This document shows, in pieces, positions 7,771-16,015 of a DNA stretch of 64,000 nt (within the stretch, counting starts at the first letter, position 1; each line of letters opens with the position of its first letter). A model generated the notes under the pieces. The model made no database searches, was not told where the DNA came from, and saw nothing but the letters and a program-made list of their open reading frames with translations. A program made the position numbers and the translations under genes. Origin of the DNA: Flavobacterium sp. 90 (lineage in GTDB: Bacteria; Bacteroidota; Bacteroidia; Flavobacteriales; Flavobacteriaceae); NCBI RefSeq assembly GCF_004339525.1, contig NZ_SMGE01000001.1, forward strand, positions 186,001 through 250,000. The letters run 5' to 3'.

Positions 7771-8361
7771 TTAGTAATTTCCTGATGATTTTAAAGTAGA
7801 AATAAGATTATTTACCACTTTTAAGTTTAAGTTTAATTCAGGTAAAACTAAAGCCAAAACATCTTTAGAATAGCTCAATGATTTTGCTCCTTTAGGCGCT
7901 TGCATCATTCCTGCACTTTTTAAGTCAGTTGAAGCAGTAGCTACAGTTTCTGATGCATCTGAAACTGTTTTTATTTGTTTTGATATATTTAAACCTAAAG
8001 CATTAAGTTCGTCCAAAGTTGGTTTTTTTACTGTTACGTCAGCAACACCATCAACAGATTCTCCAACGGTTCTTTTGTACATTTCAGGAACTAATACATT
8101 AATTTCTTTTGTTGAAGTTAGCATTTCAGTTGAGTTTGATGCAAGTCCGTCAACACTTGAAATACCAGAAGTTTTAGGAGCACTTAATTTCTCTAGTTTA
8201 GCTTTACGTTCTTCAGCATCTTTAGATTTCATCTCTGATTTCAAGACTTCACGTTCTGCTTTTAATTCGTCTTTTGTTTTTGCCTGAGCTAAACAGTTTT
8301 GTTGCATTACTAAAATTAAACCAAGGCAAACAGCCGTTTTGAAAAATAACTTTGTAAACAT
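7771..8361 (-). CDS. exported coiled-coil protein, first gene of CsgG-like operon
   Basis: 196 residues, signal peptide about residues 1-25 (ending CLAQA). A lysine/glutamate-rich coiled coil follows (about 27-60: KTKDELKAEREVLKSEMKSK), then a low-complexity Ser/Thr/Val region and a C-terminal hydrophobic helix pattern (DVLALVLPELNLNLKVVNNL). I do not recognise the family. As the first gene of the operon it is preceded by the candidate operator/promoter at 8457-8501. Likely periplasmic. Confidence 0.8.
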   Translation of the reverse strand: MFTKLFFKTAVCLGLILVMQQNCLAQAKTKDELKAEREVLKSEMKSKDAEERKAKLEKLSAPKTSGISSVDGLASNSTEMLTSTKEINVLVPEMYKRTVGESVDGVADVTVKKPTLDELNALGLNISKQIKTVSDASETVATASTDLKSAGMMQAPKGAKSLSYSKDVLALVLPELNLNLKVVNNLISTLKSSGNY

Positions 8362-8456
8362 AATTGGTGGTTTTTTTGTTTTTTGAATTCTTACTCTTTA
8401 GGATTTTCAGTAACTCCCCGTTTATTTAAGTGGTTTCTGAACTCCACCTTTCTTGC

Positions 8457-8501
8457 GCTAAAATAATTGGAATCTTTGGAAACATATTACGGATTTCCAC
8501 A
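8457..8501 (-). promoter_or_regulatory. candidate activator site and promoter of the CsgG-like operon
   Basis: On the plus strand TACGGATTTCCACA at 8488-8501 is one base-pair set away from the palindrome TACGGATTTCCGTA found at 58168. Reading leftwards on the minus strand, TTATTTTAGC follows with its centre 32 bp from the palindrome centre. The same arrangement (33 bp) occurs upstream of 48226 and 58368. Predicted transcription start is near 8451, about 90 nt before the first operon gene. Confidence 0.5.
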
Positions 8502-8864
8502 TTCCAACTATTTTAAATCATATTTCTCCTAATTCATTTTAACAAAACTTATCCTAAAAAGATTTTTTTATTAAATAAGATATAGCACTAAGAAAGACAC
8601 ATATTTAAATAACCACCTGATTACAAGATACTAACGAATAAATAATCCGAAATTTAATACAACTTCATTTGCAATTTCAAAAGATATTAGGAGTATCAAA
8701 CTTTTATAAAAAAAATAAAAAAAAAGTCAATTATAGTATTGAATGTATAAAAACCAGAGAAAAAGTGATTCCATTTATATGCCAACATTTTTAAAGAATA
8801 ATCTCTATTTGTTTTCAAAAAAACATCAATATGAAATATTTAATGCAAAAGCATAATAAAAAAC
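8502..8864. other. non-coding AT-rich spacer
   Basis: Between the operon promoter and the terminator at 8865 I see no plausible gene: stops occur often in all frames and the sequence is low-complexity A/T. No recognisable repeat family member is present. Confidence 0.6.
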
Positions 8865-8897
8865 AAAAAAGCATCAGCCGTGGCTGATGCTTTTTTT
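8865..8897 (-). terminator. terminator downstream of the HEAT-repeat gene
   Basis: GCATCAGCC-GT-GGCTGATGC flanked by A and T runs; same hairpin as 4522-4553. It lies about 80 bp after the stop of the minus-strand gene at 8980. Confidence 0.8.
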
Positions 8898-8979
8898 ATG
8901 TATCAATCTCTTGAGAATATTATTTCTCCATTTGTTTTTTCGAAATGTCTTTAACATTAAACAATGTAAAAATCTCAAA

Positions 8980-9783
8980 TCATTGCTTTAATTTTTCTAA
9001 AGTTTCGAGTAACCAATCTTCGTCTACTTTTTTAAGCTTTTTATTTCTTTTGATCTGTTCTTCGATTAAAAATATAAAATCCTTATCGTTATACTCTTCT
9101 ATTGCTTCTAAAATTAAGGAACCAGATTCATCTATTTCTAAAAGCTCTTTCTTTAGAATCTTTTTAATATTCTCATCCTTCCTTTTTGCTAAACCAACAA
9201 TAGCTTCAAGTCTCGCAGTGTTATCGGTATCGTTTATTCTTTCCCACAAAGCTTCTCTGATTATTTGCGTATCGGTTTCAATTTGCGTTCCGATTCCGAA
9301 AGTTGCACAATCTCTAATATCCGAATCTTTATCTTTACTTAATTCTATTAAAATATCAATAGTCTTAGTTTTATCAATAGCGAGAATTGCATTAACCAAA
9401 GCGTACCTTACAGTTACACTTTTGTGATCTTTATAGACACATATTATATCAATTTGTTTCTCGGTTAAATTTTCATTGTTATGTCCAATTCCGTAAAGTA
9501 TGGAACTAATTACATTTTTATCAGTTTCGGTTTTGAGTAAATCGAAATATATTTTTAAGATCTCTTTCAAATGCAATCTTGGAAACCCAAATTGAGCCAA
9601 TATATTTATACCAATAATTTTTTCCTTTATTATTTCTGATTTCGTTAATTCGACGCTTTTTTCAAAAATATCATTATCCTTTCTCCTTCTTAATTCAGTA
9701 ATAAAGTTCCAATAATTTTTACTCGACTTATTGTTCAAAAGTCTTTCAAATAGTTTTTCATTAGAATAATTAACTAAACTCAT
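8980..9783 (-). CDS. HEAT-repeat protein
   Basis: 267 residues, no signal peptide, so probably cytoplasmic. It is made of repeated helix pairs of HEAT/PBS-lyase type: DKNVISSILYGIGHNNENLT, HKSVTVRYALVNAILAI, DSDIRDCATFGIGTQIETD, DNTARLEAIVGLAKRKDEN, each starting with a D..(V/I)R or similar and a following A/G-rich helix. Such repeats form a curved scaffold for protein binding; a specific partner cannot be inferred. It is a single-gene unit with its own terminator (8865-8897). Two of its antisense frames are open but are shadows. Confidence 0.85.
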   Translation of the reverse strand: MSLVNYSNEKLFERLLNNKSSKNYWNFITELRRRKDNDIFEKSVELTKSEIIKEKIIGINILAQFGFPRLHLKEILKIYFDLLKTETDKNVISSILYGIGHNNENLTEKQIDIICVYKDHKSVTVRYALVNAILAIDKTKTIDILIELSKDKDSDIRDCATFGIGTQIETDTQIIREALWERINDTDNTARLEAIVGLAKRKDENIKKILKKELLEIDESGSLILEAIEEYNDKDFIFLIEEQIKRNKKLKKVDEDWLLETLEKLKQ

Positions 9784-9830
9784 TTGGTTTCAGGATTTGT
9801 TTTTGATGTGAAATATACAATATAAAAGTA

Positions 9831-9866
9831 TTTGAGTTGGCTACAAATTGTAGTCAACTCAAATTT
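9831..9866. terminator. bidirectional hairpin
   Basis: TTTGAGTTG and CAACTCAAA flank an inner CTACAAATTGTAG palindrome, giving a long near-perfect hairpin followed by TTTTA. It could end transcription coming from the esterase-like gene and the small frame at 9887. The inner 15 bp CAAATTGTAGTCAAC recurs at about 12876-12890. Confidence 0.55.
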
Positions 9867-9886
9867 TATTTCATAATTATAAAAGT

Positions 9887-10036
9887 TCAATTTTCATACG
9901 AACAAAATAATACTCTGTAAAAAATTAATTCATGACGTTGTACTCCGTCAATGTCTTTGACTTTGCGATGCATTTCTAAGCTATGATATAAAACATTTGC
10001 ATAAGCTTCTTCTAAAGTAATAGGTTTTTCTCTAAT
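9887..10036 (-). CDS. possible small or remnant ORF overlapping the 10032 gene
   Basis: An open frame of 49 codons (stop at 9887-9889) starts immediately after a stop that overlaps the end of the upstream gene; it has no ATG until codon 24, so initiation would need ATT or coupling. Yet the composition looks coding: IREKPITLEEAYANVLYHSL, then EMHRKVKDIDGVQRHELIFY. It may be a fragment of a deleted gene or the end of the preceding protein reached by frameshift. Product unknown. Confidence 0.3.
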   Translation of the reverse strand: MREKPITLEEAYANVLYHSLEMHRKVKDIDGVQRHELIFYRVLFCSYEN

Positions 10037-11234
10037 TCATTTCGGTAATAATTTTATACAATTCCTGACAATAAGTAAACTTATCGTTTTGCTGATTCCT
10101 TTTATTTTCCTGCCCGGCTTCATAAACCGAAATCTGAAATGAAAACAATATTCTAATAGCCATATTTTGGGCCAAAACATTCTTGTTGTCCAGCTTCATC
10201 GCATTCAAATCCTTAATTTCTGATTTCCAAAACTTAAAATTAGTTATACTTTTAGACGATTTTAATTCCTGGTCAAAACGAAGCCAAAGTTTTTCTAAAA
10301 TCTCATTTTCTAAAACCTTAATTTCCTCCATTTTTGCAATTTCATCTTTATACTCTTTCGATTTTTTGATTTCGACAATCTTGGATCTTAGAAAATTGTC
10401 TTCATTTGTATTAAAAAAAGTAATTCCTTTTTCGCAGGCATTCACCGAAAGAACAATTTCTTTATTTGCCTTTAAACTATCGGCAATTCGCAAATTTTTA
10501 TCATAAATTCGTTTGATAATGGTATCATTCTTTGGTCTTATGTTTTTTCGATACGCCTGAATTTCCAACCAGTCAAATGCACGAAGCATTTCAGATTGTT
10601 TAGGCCAAACATGCTCTTCATGAGAAACAAAAAGCGTGTTTACAATCCTTGCTTTATCCAGCCATTCTTTATTTTTTATCATTTCCTGATAATTCATATC
10701 CTTATCTCCAACCATTCCTGCATACGAGAAATTATTAGACGGAGGTATAAACTTATCGGCACCATTAAATGACGCGCCACAAGCAATAATTCCTTGAAAA
10801 ACGCCCGTAGATATCCCAAAATAACTCGCTAATCTTGCACCGCCCGAAAAACCCGATATATAAAGTTGTGAAGTATCAACAGCATAGTTTTGCAATACAT
10901 CATCAAATAATCTATTGGCAATAGAAATATTATTTTGGGTTGATCCATTTTTTAAAGTACTGGAGCAAACCAAAATATAATTATAAGTTTCGGCAGCCAG
11001 AATAAAAGGCTCGATCCCTATTTTGCCTCGTGCAGCTGGTTCAAAAATAAAAACCAATGCCAATGGAGTTTTAGCATCGTATTTTTTAGGGAAATATATT
11101 GCATACGATTCCGTTGGAGCACTTGCAACTTTAACCGAATCGATAATAATTCCCGTTTGTAAAAATCGCTTATCCTGAGCAGAACCAAAAATCGCAACCA
11201 AAAGAAACAGAATACAATAGACAGTGTTTTTCAT
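10032..11234 (-). CDS. exported alpha/beta hydrolase (esterase-like)
   Basis: 400 residues; signal peptide about 1-19 (ending GSAQ). The first 250 residues are an alpha/beta hydrolase of the PHB-depolymerase/esterase type: a YAIYFPKKYDAKTPLALVFI strand pair, the nucleophile elbow GFSGGAR with Ser130, a likely acid in GDKDM (Asp177 or Asp179) and a His in EEHVW (His208). The remaining 150 residues are helical and lysine-rich and match no domain I know. It probably hydrolyses an ester in the periplasm, substrate unknown. Shares a hairpin-type terminator style with its neighbours. Confidence 0.75.
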   Translation of the reverse strand: MKNTVYCILFLLVAIFGSAQDKRFLQTGIIIDSVKVASAPTESYAIYFPKKYDAKTPLALVFIFEPAARGKIGIEPFILAAETYNYILVCSSTLKNGSTQNNISIANRLFDDVLQNYAVDTSQLYISGFSGGARLASYFGISTGVFQGIIACGASFNGADKFIPPSNNFSYAGMVGDKDMNYQEMIKNKEWLDKARIVNTLFVSHEEHVWPKQSEMLRAFDWLEIQAYRKNIRPKNDTIIKRIYDKNLRIADSLKANKEIVLSVNACEKGITFFNTNEDNFLRSKIVEIKKSKEYKDEIAKMEEIKVLENEILEKLWLRFDQELKSSKSITNFKFWKSEIKDLNAMKLDNKNVLAQNMAIRILFSFQISVYEAGQENKRNQQNDKFTYCQELYKIITEMN

Positions 11235-11250
11235 AACACTAAAATAAAAA

Positions 11251-11276
11251 AACCTTTCATTTCTGAAAGGTTTTTA
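11251..11276 (-). terminator. terminator of the DUF1254 gene
   Basis: AACCTTTCA-TTTC-TGAAAGGTT with flanking A/T runs. The same hairpin recurs at 12958-12985, and a compensated version (CCTCTCA/TGAGAGG) at 16286-16309. Confidence 0.8.
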
Positions 11277-11300
11277 TTTTTAATTAATAGCAAAACTTTA

Positions 11301-12704
11301 TCATTTAACAATTTCAACCAAAGGCATTTTCCAAACGTTGTTGATTACATCAGGCTCCGGGCCGTAAATTCTCGTAACAAACATGAATTTTTCATTTTTC
11401 GGAGTTGGAAGCCAGTTACTTTCTTTATCTTTTCCTGGTGAAGTACTTTGCAAGTAGATAATCAAATCTCCATTAGGTTCATATTTTAAACCTTTACTTT
11501 TATTGCCAATGGAATATCTGTTAATAGGATTTGGAACCAGAAAGCGTTTAGGAAGATTATACATCGTGATACTCCAAAAGTATTTTGCTTCCGGAAGTTG
11601 ATTTTTGCTAAATTTCAAAATATAATTATTACTTCCTAAAAGCGGCTGATTATTACTATCAGTAGCACTTCCGGTATAAACAGCTTCTTCTTTAGTATTT
11701 CCATAAATTCCGGCAGCAGCAGCAACTGCGCGATTTAAGTAATTATTTTTGAGCTCTGCTCTTGTTCCAAAAAGATTTCCGAAATCTTTGAGAGTACTTA
11801 AACTTGACTCTAATTCTTGTTTTCCTTCTGCGATTCCTTTTTCTATAGCTTTAATAGTTTCCGGTGGATATTTAGAGCTATCAAAAGAAGTTCCGGGCAC
11901 AATTCCAATTTTTGCAAAACGAATCCTAAGCTCTTTTTCGCTACTGTCTTCCTTTGTGTATTGTAATAATGAATTTAATACATTAATAAATTGCGGTGAA
12001 CTATAATCACTTTCTTTCCATTCAGGAAGCGGAAGAGCATATTTTTTAACTGATGGCGCCGCTTGGTTCGTATATTCATGCAATGGAATTATTTTGTATT
12101 GATTCTGTATTTTTTTCAGATTAGAAACATCAGATGGATCGTGAAGCTGAGTTCTCCCAACCACAAATATTAAATTAGTTTCTGAACGCAAAACTTTGTT
12201 AATTCCCTTTGGTGTTTCACCTTTCCAGTCCGATCCTGCAATTAGATATTTTCCGGGATTGTTTCCTGTAACTCTGGTTCCAATATATTCATAATTAAAA
12301 GTATAAAGATCAACAAACTGCATTACATAATAGCGGTCGTTCTCAATTTTTGGAACTTCGAGAATAACAGGTTCATCAGAAACATTCAGAGCGGTCATAG
12401 AATATGGAGTATCATTATTTATTGTTACTACCAAAGTATCTGCCGGAGTTGCACTCTTTGACGAATTCCAAAACTTATTGAAACCTACATATGTTTTTCC
12501 TTTTTTGTCTAATGCGCTTGCATAAATTGTTTTGTAATTATAAAACATTGGATATCCATATATCCACGCTTCTTTTGCAATTGCGGTTATCGAATCTGAA
12601 GACGTTACCGCATCTGTAGAATCTTGTTTATCTTTTGACTGATCTTTTTTGCAGCCAGTTATTACTAAAAGTGTTACAATTAAAAAAGTGATAAAATTTT
12701 TCAT
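11301..12704 (-). CDS. DUF1254/DUF1214 lipoprotein
   Basis: 467 residues. A lipoprotein signal peptide ends in LLVITGC with the lipobox Cys18. Residues about 45-175 carry the DUF1254 pattern (EAWIYGYPMFYNYKTIY; NNDTPYSMTALNVSDEPVIL; RYYVMQFVDLYTFNYEYIG), and residues about 330-465 the DUF1214 pattern (YFWSITMYNLP; RYSIGNKSKGLKYEPNGDL; NWLPTP). The two domains are usually found together in exported proteins of unknown biochemical function. The length is normal for the family. Monocistronic with its own terminator. Confidence 0.88.
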   Translation of the reverse strand: MKNFITFLIVTLLVITGCKKDQSKDKQDSTDAVTSSDSITAIAKEAWIYGYPMFYNYKTIYASALDKKGKTYVGFNKFWNSSKSATPADTLVVTINNDTPYSMTALNVSDEPVILEVPKIENDRYYVMQFVDLYTFNYEYIGTRVTGNNPGKYLIAGSDWKGETPKGINKVLRSETNLIFVVGRTQLHDPSDVSNLKKIQNQYKIIPLHEYTNQAAPSVKKYALPLPEWKESDYSSPQFINVLNSLLQYTKEDSSEKELRIRFAKIGIVPGTSFDSSKYPPETIKAIEKGIAEGKQELESSLSTLKDFGNLFGTRAELKNNYLNRAVAAAAGIYGNTKEEAVYTGSATDSNNQPLLGSNNYILKFSKNQLPEAKYFWSITMYNLPKRFLVPNPINRYSIGNKSKGLKYEPNGDLIIYLQSTSPGKDKESNWLPTPKNEKFMFVTRIYGPEPDVINNVWKMPLVEIVK

Positions 12705-12957
12705 AATTCAGGAAATTTGTTTCACATGAGATCATTTTATTATTTTTTAAAATTAGAATTAAATGAAAAAATTTACTTTTTTTTAATCGCAAATATGGTT
12801 GCAAATTATAAGTTGCAACAACTTTTAGTTTTTAAATTTAGAATTGATTACAGTTTCATTATCAAGTTCACCGCAAATTGTAGTCAACCAAACTATTTAT
12901 TGTTGGAAACATAAAACGTTCAATTTCTGTGGACATTTCAATTTTCGCAGAAACAAA

Positions 12958-12985
12958 AAAACCTTTCATTTCTGAAAGGTTTTTT
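12958..12985 (-). terminator. terminator of the XRE regulator gene
   Basis: AACCTTTCA...TGAAAGGTT hairpin with A and T runs, just after the stop at 12998 on the minus strand. The 12705-12957 interval otherwise holds only AT-rich spacer. Confidence 0.8.
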
Positions 12986-12997
12986 GAACTAATATCT

Positions 12998-13411
12998 TTA
13001 TTTCTGCTTTAGTAATTTTTCTAAATATTCGATTTTGTCTTTTTCCGCCTGAAGCAAACGCTCGTAAAGATTTTTATTTTCTTCGACAGTTTCCATCAAT
13101 TTATCTAATGGATTGAAAGTGCAACTATTATTATTACCAAAATGGCTATCCTTTACCGTTTCATTAAAAGTATTAAAATAATTAATCATACCTTCTTCTG
13201 AAAAATTTTTAATGGCTTCAACCGTTACACCAAGTGCTTTTGCAACTTCGATAAGTTTAGCTTCATCAATCGTTTCGCTATTTTCTAATGCCGAAACTGC
13301 TTGTTGGTTTGTTCCTAAAGCTTGCGCCAAAGCTTCCTGTTTCATATCTCGAAGTTCACGAATACGGCTTATTTTTCGCCCTATATGATTTGGTTTTGTA
13401 AGTGTGCTCAT
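12998..13411 (-). CDS. XRE-family helix-turn-helix regulator
   Basis: 137 residues. Residues about 11-66 form an XRE/Cro-type HTH (KISRIRELRDMKQEALAQAL, then TNQQAVSALENSE), and the C-terminal third is a coiled coil rich in Glu/Lys (LMETVEENKNLYERLLQAEK) likely to mediate dimerisation. Many Bacteroidetes carry this type with unknown targets. It is divergent from the small gene at 13605, and a -7 box for it is seen at 13534-13541. Confidence 0.88.
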   Translation of the reverse strand: MSTLTKPNHIGRKISRIRELRDMKQEALAQALGTNQQAVSALENSETIDEAKLIEVAKALGVTVEAIKNFSEEGMINYFNTFNETVKDSHFGNNNSCTFNPLDKLMETVEENKNLYERLLQAEKDKIEYLEKLLKQK

Positions 13412-13533
13412 AATTCAAAGATAATAATTAAGTCTAATAACTCGTAATCCGTAAAAAACATATTTATCGCTGTACGTCACGATCAAAAATGATTTGGTAC
13501 AGTACAATCAATTCCTTCCTTCGTCGAGTTAAA

Positions 13534-13541
13534 CAAAAGTA
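13534..13541 (-). promoter_or_regulatory. -7 box of the XRE gene
   Basis: On the minus strand TACTTTTG matches TAnnTTTG exactly, giving a leader of roughly 115 nt before the ATG at 13411. Confidence 0.45.
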
Positions 13542-13604
13542 AGATTTTTATTATAATATTTTACAGAAAAATATAACAAGATACAAATTAAAAATATACG
13601 CCTT

Positions 13605-13919
13605 ATGGAAACAAATGAAATTGAAAAATTAGCAAAACTTAAAAGATTAACCGCCCAATATTTTACAACTCTAAAACCAACAAAAGACAAAAACACTTAT
13701 ACAGTTCAATTTAAGATTGTCAATTATCTGGAACTAGGTTGCGTCATTACCGATATGCTAAAATTATGTATTCTGGCGCTAGATCACGATATGCATAAAA
13801 TCGACCAGAAAAAACACGAATCTATAAATGTGAGTTTGATTCTGGAAACTGTTGTGCAGATGTTTCCTTTGGATGAATTTGAGTTTTTGAGTTATGTTGG
13901 GGAAATGGTTGGGGAATGA
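13605..13919 (+). CDS. conserved hypothetical protein, paralogue of 53715
   Basis: 104 residues, no signal peptide or membrane segment. I do not recognise the family, but it aligns with the protein at 53715-54056: YTVQFKIVNYLELGCVITDM against FSVKLKVSCYNELNLMVSSL, and VVQMFPLDEFEFLSYV against ALQLLPEEEMELLDDL. The pattern is a beta strand, two helices with hydrophobic faces, then an acidic helix after a proline. It is divergent from an XRE regulator, 193 bp away. Function unknown. Confidence 0.75.
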   Translation: METNEIEKLAKLKRLTAQYFTTLKPTKDKNTYTVQFKIVNYLELGCVITDMLKLCILALDHDMHKIDQKKHESINVSLILETVVQMFPLDEFEFLSYVGEMVGE

Positions 13920-13989
13920 TCTTCTGCTGATTTTGGTGGCGTAATTGAATTTTATTTTGATTACGGAAGCAACCGGATTTTGATTACGA

Positions 13990-14320
13990 AATTTATCGCC
14001 GTGGACGGATTAAAATCCGTCCCTACAATCTTTATCATGGACGGATTAAAATCCATCCCTACAATATGTTTCGTTCCTTCGGAACTTTTATGGGACTTCA
14101 TAGAAATAACCGCAATATTGTCATTTCGACGAAGGAGAAATCTTCGCAAGTAACTCCGCAACGAAAGTTCAATCTTTGTCGAGCTTCTCGTGAGGATTTC
14201 TCCCTTCGATCGAAATGAACTGAATGGAATTTTACACTTCTGGTGGTGCGAGCGTCTCGCTCGTGCATATCAATTATAAGTTCACGAGCAAGACGATCGC
14301 ATTAGCGAGAATTACAAAAA
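13990..14320. repeat. mosaic of dispersed palindromic repeats
   Basis: Three repeat families lie side by side. (1) GGACGGATTAAAATCCRTCC followed by CTACAAT, twice (14003-14028 and 14038-14063). (2) A ~110-bp long palindrome at 14113-14218, from TTTCGACGAAGGAGAAATC to GATTTCTCCCTTCGATCGAAA, of a type common in flavobacterial genomes. (3) GCGAGCGTCTCGCTCGTGCA and TTCACGAGCAAGACGAT (14237-14310). No gene is supported from 13920 to 14488. Confidence 0.8.
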
Positions 14321-14488
14321 AACATAAGAATATTTTTACTTTTTAAACAAAAAAAAGATACTAATCTAATTTTTGTTCGTACTTTTGAAACAAATGAAAA
14401 AATTCTTCTAGAGAAGATCTTTTTTATAATTCATCTATGAAGTTAGTTTCAAAAAAAACTTCCTACATTTAATCAAAGAAATAAACTT

Positions 14489-14650
14489 ATGGCAAAGCCT
14501 ATTAAAAATACTCCTGTTTTAAAAGGTAAAGAAGCAGTTGACTTTTATAAAACTATCGAATTTAATAAAGATAGAAAAGTTAGTGCCGACTCTTTAGCCA
14601 AAATTCGAACTGATGCTGGCTCTTTAAAAGAACTTCTAAAAGTCAATTAA
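14489..14650 (+). CDS. short antitoxin-like protein of a GNAT toxin-antitoxin pair
   Basis: 53 residues (MAKPIKNTPVLKGKEAVDFY start), stop codon overlapping the ATG of the next gene by one base (TAATG). Small proteins of this shape, with a conserved 'TP.L.GK.A..F' start and a KVS...L..I motif, commonly precede GNAT acetyltransferases in Bacteroidetes and act as antitoxins of type II modules. That role is inferred from context and length. Too short to carry a full ribbon-helix-helix plus neutralising tail of the TacA type. Confidence 0.65.
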   Translation: MAKPIKNTPVLKGKEAVDFYKTIEFNKDRKVSADSLAKIRTDAGSLKELLKVN

Positions 14651-15222
14651 TGCCTTTTACAGGATTTTCATTTTTCGAATTAAACCCTACAACAACTATT
14701 AAACCTTTTGAGTGTGGTGATATTGATTTGAATAGTTTTCTTAACGATAAAGCAATTCCTTATAAAAAAGATTTACTTGCTACTACTTATTTGCTTGAAA
14801 ACGAAAATAAAACTATTGCATATCTAAGCATATATAATGATGCTTTGGCTGTTCAGGAAAATCATTTTGCTTCTAAAAATGCTTTTAAGCGATTGATAAA
14901 AGAAATTATCAATCATCCTAAACGACATTTGAGACAATTTCCAGCCATAAAAATAGGTAGATTAGCCGTTTGTGAGATTACAAAAAAAGAACGCAAAGGA
15001 ATTGGCCGAGCTCTTGTAAATTTTGTTATTGATTTAGCATTAGAGCAAAATAGCAAATGTGCTTGTCAATTATTAACTGTAGATGCCTACGAAAAATCAC
15101 TTGGCTTTTATGAAACATTAGGTTTTAAATTTCTTTCTGAAAATGATATTGGAGAAGATACCAGACAAATGTATTATGATCTTCGACCACTGATGAACAC
15201 ATTAAATGAAGTTTCAAAGTAA
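14650..15222 (+). CDS. GNAT N-acetyltransferase, probable toxin
   Basis: 190 residues. It has the order of the TacT/AtaT-like toxin family: an N-terminal KPFECGDIDLNSFLNDKAI motif, TYLLENENKTIAYLSI strand, the acetyl-CoA loop IGRLAVCEITKKERKGIGRA (about residues 100-120, with RKGIGRA as the pyrophosphate-binding turn) and SLGFYETLGFKFL (about 156-168). Toxins of this group acetylate aminoacyl-tRNA and stop translation. Translation is coupled to the short upstream ORF by a one-base overlap. Both flanks carry the same GCTCGTGCA/TTCACGAG repeats, which suggests the module moved as a cassette. Confidence 0.78.
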   Translation: MPFTGFSFFELNPTTTIKPFECGDIDLNSFLNDKAIPYKKDLLATTYLLENENKTIAYLSIYNDALAVQENHFASKNAFKRLIKEIINHPKRHLRQFPAIKIGRLAVCEITKKERKGIGRALVNFVIDLALEQNSKCACQLLTVDAYEKSLGFYETLGFKFLSENDIGEDTRQMYYDLRPLMNTLNEVSK

Positions 15223-15249
15223 TTTTTCTTATTAAGCTTTTTTAATTTT

Positions 15250-15355
15250 TTGCTTCTGCTGAAGCGAGTATTTCGCTCGTGCACATCAACTGAATTTTAT
15301 TTTTTTTCATGTAATCTTTGCGTTCACGAGTGAGACACTCACGCTCACGGGGAAA
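15250..15355. repeat. dispersed repeat flanking the toxin-antitoxin pair
   Basis: CTGAAGCGAGTATTTCGCTC followed by GTGCACATCAA and, 40 bp later, GTTCACGAGTGAGACACTCA. Same family and same orientation as 14237-14310 on the other side of the module. Confidence 0.7.
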
Positions 15356-15600
15356 GTAATTTCAAAAAGTTTGGATGTATTCCTTCTTTCTCAATTTGTT
15401 CAAAAAACTCTTTTACTTCAACAGCAATCATTTTAGTCAATTTCTTTTCAAGTAAAGTAGGGTCAATAAAAGGAAATTGTCTAATAAATAATACTTATTT
15501 AACACTCACCCTTTTGAATAATTCATAACTCTTAATGTACTCTATTGGATTTCCATATTTCCAGCTACAAAACCAGCTATATAATCACCAAAAGTTTTAC
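15352..15600 (-). pseudogene. degenerate coding remnant
   Basis: On the minus strand two fragments look coding but are broken by stops: KYGNPIEYIKSYELFKRVSVK (in pieces, about 15495-15570) and, further on, FIDPTLLEKKLTKMIAVEVK with EFFEQIEKEGIHPNFLKLLS ending inside the repeat at 15352. There is no intact start. I read this as the remains of a gene cut by the repeat insertion; its family is not recognisable. Low confidence. Confidence 0.3.
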
Positions 15601-15660
15601 TTATAATTATTGTCTTTTTTATTATTATATTTATGTCTTTACAATTTAAATACTAAAGTA

Positions 15661-16011
15661 ATGAATAATAATTATCAAAATGGTAAACTAATCTTTGGTC
15701 ACTATGATACATTTGAAAATGTGTTTCCACAAGTAAGAGAGATAAAAGTAACAGTGACTGAAACTGGACGTAATATTTCATCATCACACCCGTCTATTTA
15801 TAATTTTCGTAATTTTAGAGAAGTCATCAATTGTAGTAACTTAGCTTGTATATCTGGTGGGTTGAAAATCGGCAATATTGTACGTGAGATGATAGAAAAT
15901 AAAGAAATATTTTTAGAGGTTAATGATTATAAATGCGAAGGCCACGAAAAACAAATAAATAAAATATGTTGGAATTTTTTCAGCTATAAAGTTGAAATAA
16001 GCTATAAATGA
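15661..16011 (+). CDS. hypothetical protein
   Basis: 116 residues from the ATG at 15661; an upstream TTG would add 17 hydrophobic residues but is a poor start. The sequence MNNNYQNGKLIFGHYDTFEN begins a probably cytoplasmic protein with two cysteine-containing regions (NCSNLACISGG, YKCEGHEKQINKICW). No family is recognised. It is followed four nt later by another small gene, so the two are likely co-transcribed. Confidence 0.6.
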   Translation: MNNNYQNGKLIFGHYDTFENVFPQVREIKVTVTETGRNISSSHPSIYNFRNFREVINCSNLACISGGLKIGNIVREMIENKEIFLEVNDYKCEGHEKQINKICWNFFSYKVEISYK

Positions 16012-16015
16012 TAAT

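Noticed and set aside
8945..9427. 160-codon plus-strand ORF
   Set aside because: Antisense shadow of the HEAT-repeat gene; serine/leucine-rich composition typical of reverse frames of a Lys/Glu-rich gene.
12717..12914. 65-codon ORF between the DUF1254 lipoprotein and the XRE gene
   Set aside because: AT-rich with no family, poor start and no conserved context; probably chance in a spacer.
15610..15660. Upstream TTG extension of the 15661 gene
   Set aside because: Adds 17 hydrophobic residues with a TTG start in a promoter-like AT-rich stretch; ATG 15661 is better.
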